A stretch of DNA of 64,000 bases. Source: Heterotrichella gracilis (lineage: Eukaryota; Sar; Xanthophyceae; Tribonematales; Xanthonemataceae). Shown piece after piece: positions 23,774 through 35,080 of the stretch; the stretch's first letter is position 1; every line of letters starts with the position of its first letter. A model generated the notes under the pieces. It was given only the letters and a program-made list of their open reading frames with translations, was not told where the DNA came from and made no database searches. The stretch spans positions 96,117-160,116 of the forward strand of contig JAULBX010000115.1 in NCBI GenBank assembly GCA_032358255.1, read 5' to 3'. The position numbers were made by a program, and so were the translations under genes.

Positions 23774-26700
23774 ATGGCGCCAGCTGCGTCCCACCCAAGC
23801 GCACCCTCAGCTGCTGCAGCACAGATGGTACTTGTGCGCAGCTTGCTGGTAGTTGTTGGCCACTCTGCACTATACTCTTGCCACATCATGGTTCAGGCCT
23901 ATCCTGTCATGCCATACGCATGCACCAAGGCATACTCAGCCCACCACCACCTTCTTTGCCAAGATGTTTCACTTGAGCACCTTACAAGCATCACGCGCGT
24001 TTGACCCGCTTTCAAGCACCTAACCGCTTGCCTGCCGTGCAGCATCCCCTACTCAACATCCACCCCGAGGTGTTCCATGCCCTCCAAAACAACCTCCCCG
24101 TTGTAGCCCTAGAAAGCACCATCATCAGCCACGGGATGCCCTACCCACAGAATCTCCAAACAGCCAACGAGGTGGAGGCAGTCGTGCGCGCAAACGGCGC
24201 CATCCCCGCCACCATCGCCCTGCTGGACGGGAAACCCTGCATAGGGTTGTCGCCAGAGCAGGTGGAGGTGATTGCCAAGACTGGGCTGGGGGTGCGCAAG
24301 ACCTCCCGGCGGGACCTTGCGTATGTGGTGGCCAAGGGGGTCCATGGGGCAACAACAGTGTCAGCCACAATGTATCTGGCGTCGCTGGCGGGGATCAAGG
24401 TGTTTGTGACTGGAGGTGCGGGTGGTGGTGCGGGTGGTGGGGTGGGTGGTGGGGTGGGTGAATGTCATGGGAGGTGTAGGTGGGGTTTGGGTGGGTGGTG
24501 GCAGTTGCCTCGCCAGGTGGGTGGGCGCCACACGCACCGGGTACCCATGCGCCACCCCTCCTACCTAAATGTACAATGCTATCACCGCCAGCCTAGCACA
24601 TGCAGATCATAGTTTAATAATCCTTGTTCACCAGCAACACACCCCACTCGCACCGCAGTCTGCACGCGCATCACTTTGGCAGGGATTTCCTTTCCCATGC
24701 CACATCACCCACCCGCCCATACACCACGCTGCGCAGGCATTGGCGGGGTGCACCGGGGCGGGGAGGTCACCATGGACATTTCAGCCGACCTCACTGAGCT
24801 GGGGCGCACCCCGCTGTGCGTCATCTGTGCGGGCGCCAAGACAGTTCTGTAAGTGTGCATGCCTGGCGTGTCGCTTCCTAGGCCCTTTACTGGATACACT
24901 GTGGGTAATTGGGTCAGGATGTTTGTGATCATGTTAATGGCTTTCAGTGGTTGATCCTGTAAGATCTTGCCATACTTGCGTTTTAGTGCGTTGGGTATAA
25001 TGAAGTATATGCAACAACTGTATGTAGTCACGCTGGCCAGGTGACGACTCTAGCCTTGACCGTGGCTTTAAGTGCATCTCCCCAGCCAAAAAGCAATGAA
25101 TCGACAAAGAGTAAAAATTCATGCAGAGACATCCCGCGCACACTGGAGTACCTGGAAACGCAGGGCGTGTGCGTGGCGGCGTATGGGGCGGATGATTTTC
25201 CCGCATTCTTCACGCCGCGCAGCGGGTGCAGGTGAGGGGGACGTGGTAGCCTAGGGTGCAGGGGTGGTTTGGCCTGTCCTTGATGGCCAATGGGTAATAT
25301 AAGGCTGGGGTTGGAATGGAGATGGGAGGGGAATGGGTGGAGATGTAATTGTAACTGTCAATGTCAATGTGAGTGTCATTGTTTTTATTTTTGTCCACTA
25401 TAATGTAACTGTAATAATAATCACTGGCTGTTGTGTGCTGCAGTGCCCCCTGTCGGCTAGACACTCCTGAGGAGGTGGCGGCGGTGGTGGCGGCGGGGCA
25501 TGCGCTCAATCTGCAATCGGGGATGGTACTAGGTGCGTGGTGCATTGAATTGCATTCACTTCACTCCTGCTGAGACACATAATCAATCACATGTAAAGCT
25601 TCCACCGCCGCTTTAATGGCTTGGGCCATATTATTAGCGTAAGCCATATTATTTCAGGTCAGTGGTGTAAATGGTAGAAGGTTGGCATTACTTTAATTTA
25701 TAAAGATGGCTGTGACATTCTATTGCATTCTATTGATTGAAAACATTTGATGTTTGCTGTTGCATGCCGCTTTGCCTAAGCAGGGGACATTTGAAGCTTT
25801 GCCATGCAAATGATGCTAGCTTTGGTGCCTGGTGCAAGCATGCGGCCCCTCAACTTCGTCCTTGTGCATTTCCTTTGCTTCTTCCTTTCTAGGGTCGGGC
25901 GCTGCTCGGAAAAAAAACATAAAGGGGCATGGCATTTTCATGGCCACTGGTTGGTTGCACCTGCATGCATGGAAAATACCTTTGTCAGTGCACAGCGGCC
26001 CGCCATTGCCCACGCGTTCAACGGCCCATGAGCCGCCGCATATACCTCCAGAAATGAATTCATTTGACTGTGTGTTCATCTCAAACAAAATGCAATACTA
26101 AAAGAACGCCGGGCCGTGACTTGACATGTGTGGTGTGTGGGCGCAGGGGTGCCCATACCCTCTGAGTATGCCGCAGAGGGCGCCATGATTGAAGGCGCCA
26201 TTCAGCAGTCACTCCGGGAGGCAGATGAGCAGGGCATCATTGGTGAGGGTGTAGGGTTTTGGAGTACGGTGTAGGGTTTAGAGGTTTAGGTTTGGCAGGT
26301 CCCTCTGGGAGGCAGATGAGCAGGGGCGTCATTGGCGAGGCAAAACCTCCAGGCAGTGTGTAAGTGGGTGGCCCATGTGCATTGGCGCATATCTGTCACA
26401 TGGGCACAATACTTGCATGGGTGGGGCCCATAGCCCTAGCCAACGGGCAGCTGGTGAATGCCTTGGAAGCTGCATGCTACTCTTTAAACCATGCATGATG
26501 GTGGTGTGCATGATGGTGGTGTGCAGCGTGCAGGGTTCAGGGTTTGGGGTTTTTGGAATGCATGGTGTTGCTGTGAGCACGCATTTGCATGTGCACTGAC
26601 TAAATAGCATTTGCTGACCAGCATTGAATTGTGGCCACTGCTTCCCCGCAGGCAACGCAATCACGCCTTTCCTGCTGGGGCGCATCCAGGAGCTCACGGG

Positions 26701-26791
26701 GGGCAAATCGCTGGAGTCAAACATCCGGCTGGTCAAGAACAACGCGGCAGTGGGGGCAAAGATTGCTGCAGCGCTGTGTGCACATGCGTAG
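23774..26791 (+). CDS. psuG: Pseudouridine-5'-phosphate glycosidase
   Basis: Supported exons are 24043-24415, 24737-24848, 25127-25231, 25444-25532, 26147-26242 and 26652-26791 (305 codons, in frame). A first exon 23774-23827 ([18 protein letters not shown]) fits phase 0 but is tentative. The enzyme reversibly splits pseudouridine 5'-phosphate to uracil and ribose 5-phosphate in RNA nucleoside salvage. Family motifs are [53 protein letters not shown], a [10 protein letters not shown] loop, [19 protein letters not shown] (the Lys I take for the Schiff-base residue), [27 protein letters not shown] and [13 protein letters not shown]. Length fits the family (about 310 aa). I see no fused PfkB kinase domain, unlike some eukaryotic bifunctional forms. 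Confidence 0.9.
26206..26341 (+). repeat. Duplicated 3' exon edge with donor in PsuG intron
   Basis: The exon end and donor at 26206-26248 reappear at about 26300-26341 with only a few changes (gggaggcagatgagcaggg shared). gtgtagggtttagaggtttagg lies between them. Confidence 0.85.
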
Positions 26792-28159
26792 GATGCTTAT
26801 GTGGCAATTGTGTTTCCAAATGCATGGTATCATGTTGGTATGGTTCCGGACACCTGGGGCTAGGCCTTGGACCACATGGGCTGATCCGACCCAGCAGGAC
26901 TTTGGATCATTGCAGTGAATGCATTAACAACTGTTGCCAACGGTGACAGTGTGGTTCATGTTCGAGATCAGTGACACTCCTACAGACCCTCCACTGTAAT
27001 GATATTACCCCTCCAAGGTTGTGTATGCAATTGCGGGGGCTTCAAAAACCTGGTCAGCACCTCAAAATTGCCAACTGGATCGGATCCTTTTTGGAGAGCC
27101 TTTGCTAACATTAACTGCCTAGTGCAGTGAGGCCCCAGGAGTGCGGCTGCGCAGCGCTAGTCTATGGTAACCGTTCACTCCTGTGAAATTCCAAAGTGAA
27201 CTGCTCGACTGTCTGAGTGAGTGATCACGTGCTCTTCAAACCTGTGCAAAAGTCTTTTATACTTCAGAGTTGAGGCACACTGGCAGTGCCGCTGCATGTG
27301 ACATGCTACAGTCACTGTGGACTCCGTGCCGTACAGCGCCGTGTTTTATGTAGGATAATCCGGTATACTATAGTTACACATACTGCAAACAAAGACAATT
27401 TGTGGGCCAACCAAGCCAGTCACCCTGGATGGATGTACAACTAAAACTAGTAAACAACGAAATGACTGCGCGCACTCAGCAGCAAAAACTCTGGAAGCTT
27501 TTGCACAGGGCCATGCTAGCTTGCAGAATCAAAAGCAAACAACTGCTTGGCATTGGACCTCGATGCAATCATCTGCTGCGTGGATGGGTAATTGTAATCG
27601 GACCCGTGCATATTATGGCCACAGATCGCCAGATGAAAAAAATGGGGCCAAATGCTATGAGAGGTGTGGATCACAGGTTATTGTGCCTGGCTGTTGGAAC
27701 AATATCAGGACACAACTAAGGTGCCATACATTGCCTGCTATGCTGGACAGAAAGGTGGAAAAGTAAACGTGAAGACAATAGCGTGTCTTGATATGAGCAC
27801 TGTGCATACCCAGTTACCCCACAAACTGCGGTGCTGAACCTTGCAAAAAGTGAGAGGGTTGAACCCAGGTGTCGTCCCGCCACAGTGTAAAAAAACACAC
27901 CCCACACATGCTGCCATGACTGACAGGTATCACGTTGTCAGAAGTCAAACTACCCTGGAACGAGCAGAGCAACCTGCATTGGTGTGTCATGGCTAACAAA
28001 AATAAAGTCAAACGTGTTGCTGCAAACCACCTGCATACTACATGTCCCAGGCAACACAGGATTTCATGGGGACGCTGCTCACACCCCTCAGCATATTTCA
28101 GTGAGTGCTCAACAACAACCAGCTGGTACAAGCGAATACTGAATGAGGTAGTGTGCTGG
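26792..28159. other. Convergent intergenic region, no gene seen
   Basis: 1.37 kb between the stops of psuG and the glucan synthase fusion. A 105-codon open frame at 27402-27719 shows no family signal and no splice context. I see nothing else. Confidence 0.55.
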
Positions 28160-31100
28160 CTACCGGCCAGTGCCCCCTCCCAAGCTTGGCAGTGATGCCA
28201 AAATGCTGTTGGCGAGCTCGTTGCCAGACCCGGTTGCCGCTGGTGTAGCCACAGGTGTGGGTGTTGCCGCCACAGGTGTGGGAGTTGCCGCCACAGGTGT
28301 GGGAGTTGCCGCCACCGGCTTGGGAATTGCTGCCACTGGCTTGGGTGTTGCTGCTACTGGTGTGGGGGTTGCCGCGACTGGTGTTGGTACGGCAACTGGA
28401 GTGGGGGTGGCAGCAGCGTCAGGGGCGGGGGCCGCATCAGCAGGGGTGGTGGTGATGGGTGTGAAATCTGCGGTGCCCAAGCCGCTGGTGTCGGTGGCTG
28501 CGGGCGTGGCGATGTTCACATTGGAAGTGGGGGTGGTGGCTGCTGGGGTAGTGGCCGCTGGGGTGGTGGCCGCTGGGGAGGGGGTGGTGATGTCCCCGCT
28601 GGTGAGGGTGCCCAGCAGGCTGTCAGATGAAAGACCACCCAGCTGGTCGACCAGAGGGTTGCCGGCGGGGGTGGATGCTGGCGGCGGGCTGGCGACATTC
28701 ACATTGACGGTGCTGGTGGGGGTTGTGACTGGGGCAGCGCGGCGGGGCGAGCTGGTGGTGGGGGTGGTGCTACCCACACCAAGGCTGGCCAGGGTGGAGT
28801 CGGTCACACTGCTGCCATCGGTGCCGGTGCCGGCGTTGGCCTGTGCATCTGCCAGGGCTGCAGCCTGCAAGAGGGGAAACAAGGAGACAGTCAGATGCTG
28901 GTCATGGGTCCAAAAATAATTTCAAAATGATAACCCTAAAGACCCTTTAAATGGCTGTAATGCTGAAATGGGTGTAATTAACTGACCCTAAACATGGTCA
29001 GATGCTAGTCACAAAAGCAGCTGCATGGAAAGCACCCATTAATGCATGTACACCGAGCAGGCAGGGTGTAGGCGGGTCAGACACATGGCGTGTTGGTGCA
29101 TGCGCCATACCTGCATGTCTGGCGTCAGCAGGTTGGTAGCATAGCGCGAGCTGGAGCCGATGGCGCCGATGGTGGCGGCCACCTTGGGCTTGGGCATGTA
29201 CTCCGTGAGGGTCTGCACCCAGGCCTGCTGGCGCAGCATCTCGCTCTTGCACACGGGGTTGGTGTTGAAGATACCGGTGTTCTGCAGGCACACCTCCCAG
29301 AAGCCGTTCTCGTAGGCGCTCACCCCTGCCACAGCCCCGGCAAAGCCCACGTTCAGCTCCACACCCACGCGGCTGCTGTTGGCTGCGCGCGCGTCGTAGA
29401 AGTTGTCTGTGAGGCCAGGCCCGTCCACCAGGGCGCCGTAGAGGATGTGGGTGTCCGGGTTTGGCGACAGCAGGCCCGTGACCCTGTTGCAGGTGGCTGG
29501 CTTGGGGGGGCAGGCGGCGCCGCGGTCCTGGGTGTGCTTGGGGTAGCTCTGGCCATAGCCCACCACGTAGCTGATGCCGGCGTCGCCCAGCATGTAGCGC
29601 ACTTGCGACATGGCCCAGCACTTGTACTGCAGCGGGCCCATGGGGTCGTTGGGCGCCTTCTGGGACAGCTTGGCGTACAGCGCTGACAGGAACGCCGCGT
29701 TGCCGGTGGTGCCCAGGCTGCCGCTGAACTGGTTGAAGGCGCGGCCATACAGCGTGTAGTTGACGGCGGCGTTGGGGCACAGCCACTGCTGCAGGAAGGT
29801 GCGGGAGCGGTCGTGGAAGGTACCCTCGTTGGTGACTTGTGCCAGCAGCACGTTGGTGGACCAGAAGAGGTGGTCCCAGTCAAAGGCGTAGGTGGTGTCT
29901 GTGACGCCCTCCAGCTGGATGTGCAGCACGTAGTAGTCGTACGCGTTGCTGAGGAAGGTCTCGTTGCCGGTTGCCCAGTACAGCCAGGAGGAGGCCCATG
30001 CCAGGTCGTCGTAGAAGGAGGTGGAGTTGTAGAGCAGGTTGGACTCCAGGTCAGTCTGGGAGTAGGACCCCTTGTTGGCTGCGCCAAAGGCGTACACATC
30101 CAGCGCCTGGTCCAGCAGCTGCTGGGAGTAGCTGGGGTCCACGTTCTGGAACACGATGGAGGAGGCGGCCAGGCCGGCAGCCAGGCTGCCTGCCACGTCG
30201 GAGGCGGGCTGGTTGGCGCTGAGTCCAAAGGCGGTGCGCACGGTTTGGTACTCCTCGGGGCGGGTCCACAGGTTGGACTCCTCGTACACCTTGCCCACCT
30301 GGGAGGGGAGGCAGGGTCAGTACAAAAGGCTTGTCAATTTAAGGGTTTATTCACAGTGCAAAAAAATGAATATTCAAAAAGCGGTTATTTAAAATTATTT
30401 TGTTACTGCAAATCAAGTGCTTTACATCTTATAAAATAGGAAGAGAAATATAAACAAAAAGGATAAAAGTGCAAGCTGTGCAGCCATACAGGTACAGCAC
30501 AGCATTGCCAGATAGGGTGAGTTGCGTACCCTGGTGATGATTTCCGTCTGGTTTGCCCCGTTGATGTCCTTCTTGAACAGCTTGAGCAAGTAGTCAGACC
30601 CCCACTTGAGCTCATCGATAGCGGTGTTGGTCATGCCGTTGTCCAAGTACTCCTACACAGGGAAGGCGAAGGGCAGCGTTAGACAACAAAGACATAAAAC
30701 GGCAGCACTAATACTGGGGGCGGCATGGCTGGGCTGGGAACATGATAAGTGGATGCAGGCTGGTTGCAAATGTGCAGTGCTGTGCATGAACTGTACATGG
30801 CATCATCACAGTGCTAACAAAATAATTTGCTGCCTGCTCCAGTACAAGGCTGACTGCTCATCTGGCGGTCTTGCTAAAATGCATGCAACCAACTGTATGA
30901 ACACCAGCAAAGGGGGGCAGGGAAAGGAAAGTACCTTGGGGAAGGACAGCAGACCCCATGCCATGACGGCGACCGTGAAGGCTTGTGGCATGGTCATCTT
31001 GATCATGCCTGCAGCAGGTGATAGCGCCACGTCAACCACCCAGCAATATAAAAAGGCAGTTATAAAGCACCATAGCTTAGTGCAACACACTTCACTACAG

Positions 31101-34100
31101 CATAGCATACAGACAAATGCTGATGCCCAAGCAGCTGGGCAGGAAAGTGAAGCGTCAAGACCAGGGCAGGTAGGGTTTTCAGGACCAGGGCAGCAAGGGT
31201 TTTCAAAACCCAGGGTTCAGGGTTTTTGGAACCAGGGCAGGTAGGGTTTTCAGGACCAGGGTTTAGGGGTTGCAGGCTGCTCACCTCCTGACACGCCAGA
31301 GAACCAGCCTCCCTCCACGTCAAAGGTGTGCGCCGGAAACTTCTTGACCTTGTTGAGGATGACTGCCACGCGGCTGGTGTTGGCGGCGTTGGAGAAGGGC
31401 GCGTCGGCGTCCCCCATCTGCGCGCTGCCGCGCCACTCAATGGGGTTGTCCACTGGCAGGACGCCAGTGCGCTGGGCCGCAAAGAAGGCGTAGGACATGG
31501 TGAGCACCGTGTTGTACTCGTAGCTGTTGGGATAGAGGAACCAAATGAGGATGATGGCTGCCACACCGATGAAGGACTGCAGGAACCAGCCAATCTTGCA
31601 GGCCAGCACCAGAGGGTGGCCGTGGCGGTAGATCCAGTAGTTGACGATGAGGAACATGGGGACCATGTTGTACACAATCCACGCGATGGAGATGAGCAGA
31701 GGCGACTCCAGCGGGCCGGCAAACAGCTTCTGGAGGCCAAAGGTGAGGGAGGCGATTTGGAGGCCAAACATGACCAGGTGGATCCAGATGTCGCGCAGCG
31801 CAGACTCCGAGAGCCGCGCCAGACCCTTCATCGTGGTCTTGAAGGTGATGTCGCCAAACATGCGCCCGATGGTGGCCCTGAAGGCTCCCTTGAGGAAGGC
31901 AAACCACAGGATGGTGTTGCAGATGGAGCAGAACCACATGGACTTCATGTCCTGGAAGCTGCGCGCGTAGTTGAGCAGCAGGAAGTTGGCCACGTAGTAG
32001 ATGGTCACCGCCAGGGCTGCCCAGAAGTTGATGACGATGGGGAAGGCGCCGGCCCACACCGTGACCATGGGCACGATCATGAACACCGGGGTGGAGAGCA
32101 CGTTGGACACGTAGGCCACAATCACCGAGGAGTACAGCAGCCTACAGGGGGAGGAGAGGGGGAGGGGTCAGGGCAGGTGGGGGGCCAGCAGGGTGGTAGT
32201 GTGCGATGTCAAGTCACGCCATGTGCATGTGGTTGCAGCAGAATGCCAGGCAGGGCAGGCCAGCAACAAAGGCAGGCAGTAAACTGCAGTGTGCGCTGGT
32301 GTGTCACGCCATGTTCATTTGCTGTGCACCATTAAGTGCATGTGGGGTGTGTGTGCAGGCCAGCAGGTTTAGTGTAGGGTTTTTACCTGAACATGACGGG
32401 CAGCTTCCTGTCGATGAGTGGGCAGTGGCGGGAGAAGAACATCTGGAAGTGGCCCTTGCACCACCGGGAGCGCTGCTGGAAGCAATTACGAATCTCCTCA
32501 GGCGCCTCACCGATGGCCAGGTAGTCTGCGATGTATCTGCACTGCCACTTCAGGCCCTTGAGCTTGACACCCAGGGCGAAATCCTCAGTCAGGGTCCACT
32601 CTGGGGTCCAGCCAGCCTGGTGGAAGGCCTCGGAGCGCACGAGGAAGTTGGTGCCGGTGCAGGAGATGAGGCCAATTGCGTCGTAGCCGGGCTGGGTGTA
32701 GTTCCAGAACTGCACGTTGCAATGGTTGAAGATGTCTGCCTCCACGTTCATGTTGTAGAAGGTCTGGGGGGAGAGGACCATGCCAATGTCGTCGCCGCTG
32801 TCCATGTAGGGGATGGTGCGGGTGAAGAAGTCTGGGTTGGAGACCTGGTCAGCGTCAAAGACGGCAATGACCTCAGACAGGGGGATCTTGACGCCCTCGG
32901 GGTAAAGCTGCTTCATGACGTTGTTGATGTTGCAGGACTTCCCGTTCATCTCGCCCTTGGCGCGCTTGCGGCCAGAGACGTACACGATGTCCTTGCGGCG
33001 GAGGGATTTGATGAACTTCTTCTTCTCGGGGTCCTTGCCTGCACAGGTGCACAGGGGGGGCAGTTGGCACTGTGAACCCAGATAGGCCAGGGCAAATCTG
33101 GGTGACAAAGTGCTACTGCTGACCATACGCATGCAGTGTATATCACTGTTGAGTGCTAGGTTGTAACTGTGTGCAGAGTATCTAGACACTCTGCACACTA
33201 TATAGGCATGCTAGTGTGAACCATATGCATGCGGTGCGCATCACTGTGGGTGTAAGATTGCAACTTTGTGCAGATTACCACTGAAAAACAGAGCAATATT
33301 CAGCTGGCTGCCAGCACTGGTGGTGGTATGCAATCAACTGCGTGCACAAAGGGCCAGTGCAAACAGTGCTTGCAGGCAATAAATAACTGGCTGGTTGCAT
33401 ACGGTTTTCCACCAGGGTTTGGGGTTTGGGCTTACCGTCATCACAGAGGTACACCATGCGCTTGACGCCCTTGGGCAGCTCGCCATTGGCAGCAGCCAGC
33501 AGGGTCTTGCGCACCACCTCCAGGGACTCCTTGTAGCAAGGGATGACCACCCGCACATAGTAGTTCCGCTTGAGGGTGTCTGAGACGTCATTGGTGACAG
33601 GTCGTAGGGAGATGTAGAGGCCATAGGGGAGGATAGCCAGCGCGCCAATGAGCTCGCAGACCAGGACGAAGACACCATACCAGAAGTAGGGTGCCCCAGG
33701 CAGTGTGTAGCTGACGCGCACATAGATGTAGAACCCAAGGGCGCCCAGCCAGCACAGGGAGATGAGCAGGGCGATCCAGTTGAAGGTCCACTTCTTCCTG
33801 CAGCAAAAGGCAGCTTCTCAGCAGGAGCTCCCCAAGACACCTGGCTGGTAACAGGAGGTTGAGCGGTTGTATGGAAGGTACGGCCAGGGGTACAAGTCAG
33901 CAGTGACAAAGTGCACTAACCAGGCTCAAAACTGGTACGTACTTGTATCGGTTCTTGATCTTGTAGTCCCCCTCGTCTTCACCCTCCCCCCCCAGGATGG
34001 TGTCCGGCTGTGGGTTTGTGACAAAGAAGGGCTCGATGGGGTCGCCCTTGTACTCCGTCTTGAAGTTGATGGTGTGCACGTCATGGTCAAGTAGCGTGTC

Positions 34101-35080
34101 GGTGTCCTTGGACCGCTTGCCATCCTCATCCAAGCCAAGTGCGCTATCTGTACAAAACAAGCAGTAGGGTTTAGGGTTTGCAGCCAGGTGAGGTTGCAAA
34201 GCCGCGGCAGCAGGCCAAGCACAAAGCCACTTGCAAACAGGTGCAAGTCAGAACAAAATACAGTAACAGGGAGCACCAAAAACGTCAGCAACAACAAATA
34301 GCTTGCTCAGTTGCAGCACACACACACCTTTCAGCGCATCTTTGGCGTCGGGGCTGGAGAGGGAGGTGATGATGTCCAACAAGGAGTTGGTGATGCGCTT
34401 GGACAGGCGCTTGTGATGGTGCATGAGCTGGTCACTGTCCTTCAGCTCATCCTCATCCTCCTCTGAAACAAAAGCAAAACGACGCTTAGGAGGACAGTAC
34501 AAACGCAGATCTGATCACGGGAAGAGTGCACGCAGTGCAAAGTTCACCAAAAATTGCCTGGCAGCAGCACACGTTCAACAACAACAAAAACTCTGCAGCG
34601 TAGTCAGGCATACAGCAGGTCAGGGCAAGCAACACCTTTTTTGGGTTCACACTCACCCTCGTCCAGTACAGCTGCCGCAGCTTTTTCAGCTGCCTTGGAC
34701 TTCGTCCTGTACTGGCTCAGGTCCTCGGTGTCTAGCCGGGCTGTCTCCACCCGGTCATAGTCCCTGCGCGAGGAGCTCCTGGGTGGAGGGGGCTCGTAGC
34801 TCCTGACTGGCTCGTAGCTCCGGACTGGCTCATAGCTCCTGGGCTCCAGCCTGCCAGACATGTACTCCTGCCGCCCGGAGCCGTACTCTGGTGTGCTCAT
34901 CTTGCCCTTTGTGCTGGGGCTCCATTCTACCTGGCCTGTGGAGGACTGCCGCCGGGACTGCGCCAACTGCTTTATACTGTCTTGCAAGCTGGCCACGATT
35001 GCGTCTTCAATATCTACTTGTGCCCCCGTTGCTTTCTTGCTGGCGTCTATTTCAACCTTCTTGGGCTCCTGAGAACCCAT
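28160..35080 (-). CDS. Processive GT2 glucan synthase (cellulose-synthase-like) fused to a GH9-like domain
   Basis: Ten exons in frame, 1,575 codons: 34657-35080, 34328-34462, 33943-34147, 33436-33797, 32387-33038, 31285-32141, 30935-31008, 30530-30652, 29111-30298 and 28160-28864. Residues 1-250 are hydrophilic with SYEPVR repeats. About 258-320 hold two membrane helices. The GT2 domain has DDG (374-376), DAD (437-439), CTGTNFLVR, TED (526-528) and QQRSRW (563-568), so the full processive D,D,D,QxxRW set. About six more helices follow (to about 800). From about 866 to 1340 a GH9-like (alpha/alpha)6 glycosidase domain is present: MPQAFTVAVMAWGLLSFPK, AIDELKWGSDYLLKLF, YDDLAWASSWLYWATGN, VGYGQSYP, GALVDGPGLTDNFYDAR. 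The GH9 catalytic positions are not conserved. A 235-residue Pro/Thr/Ala tail with TPTPVAA repeats ends the protein. It should make beta-glucan at a membrane. Confidence 0.88.
31158..31265. repeat. Minisatellite in the intron at the GT2-GH9 junction
   Basis: Imperfect units of about 30-50 bp built on accagggcaggtagggttt and ttcaggaccagggcag recur several times in the intron 31009-31284. Confidence 0.75.

Noticed and set aside
28170-28919. 249-codon plus-strand open frame opposite the repeat tail of the fusion gene
   Set aside because: It is the antisense of the TPTPVAA-coding repeats. Low-complexity GC-rich repeats leave several frames open, and the minus frame joins an in-phase exon chain.
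31328-32335. 335-codon plus-strand open frame opposite the synthase membrane region
   Set aside because: Antisense of an exon with clear membrane helices and family motifs; the plus frame has no domain.
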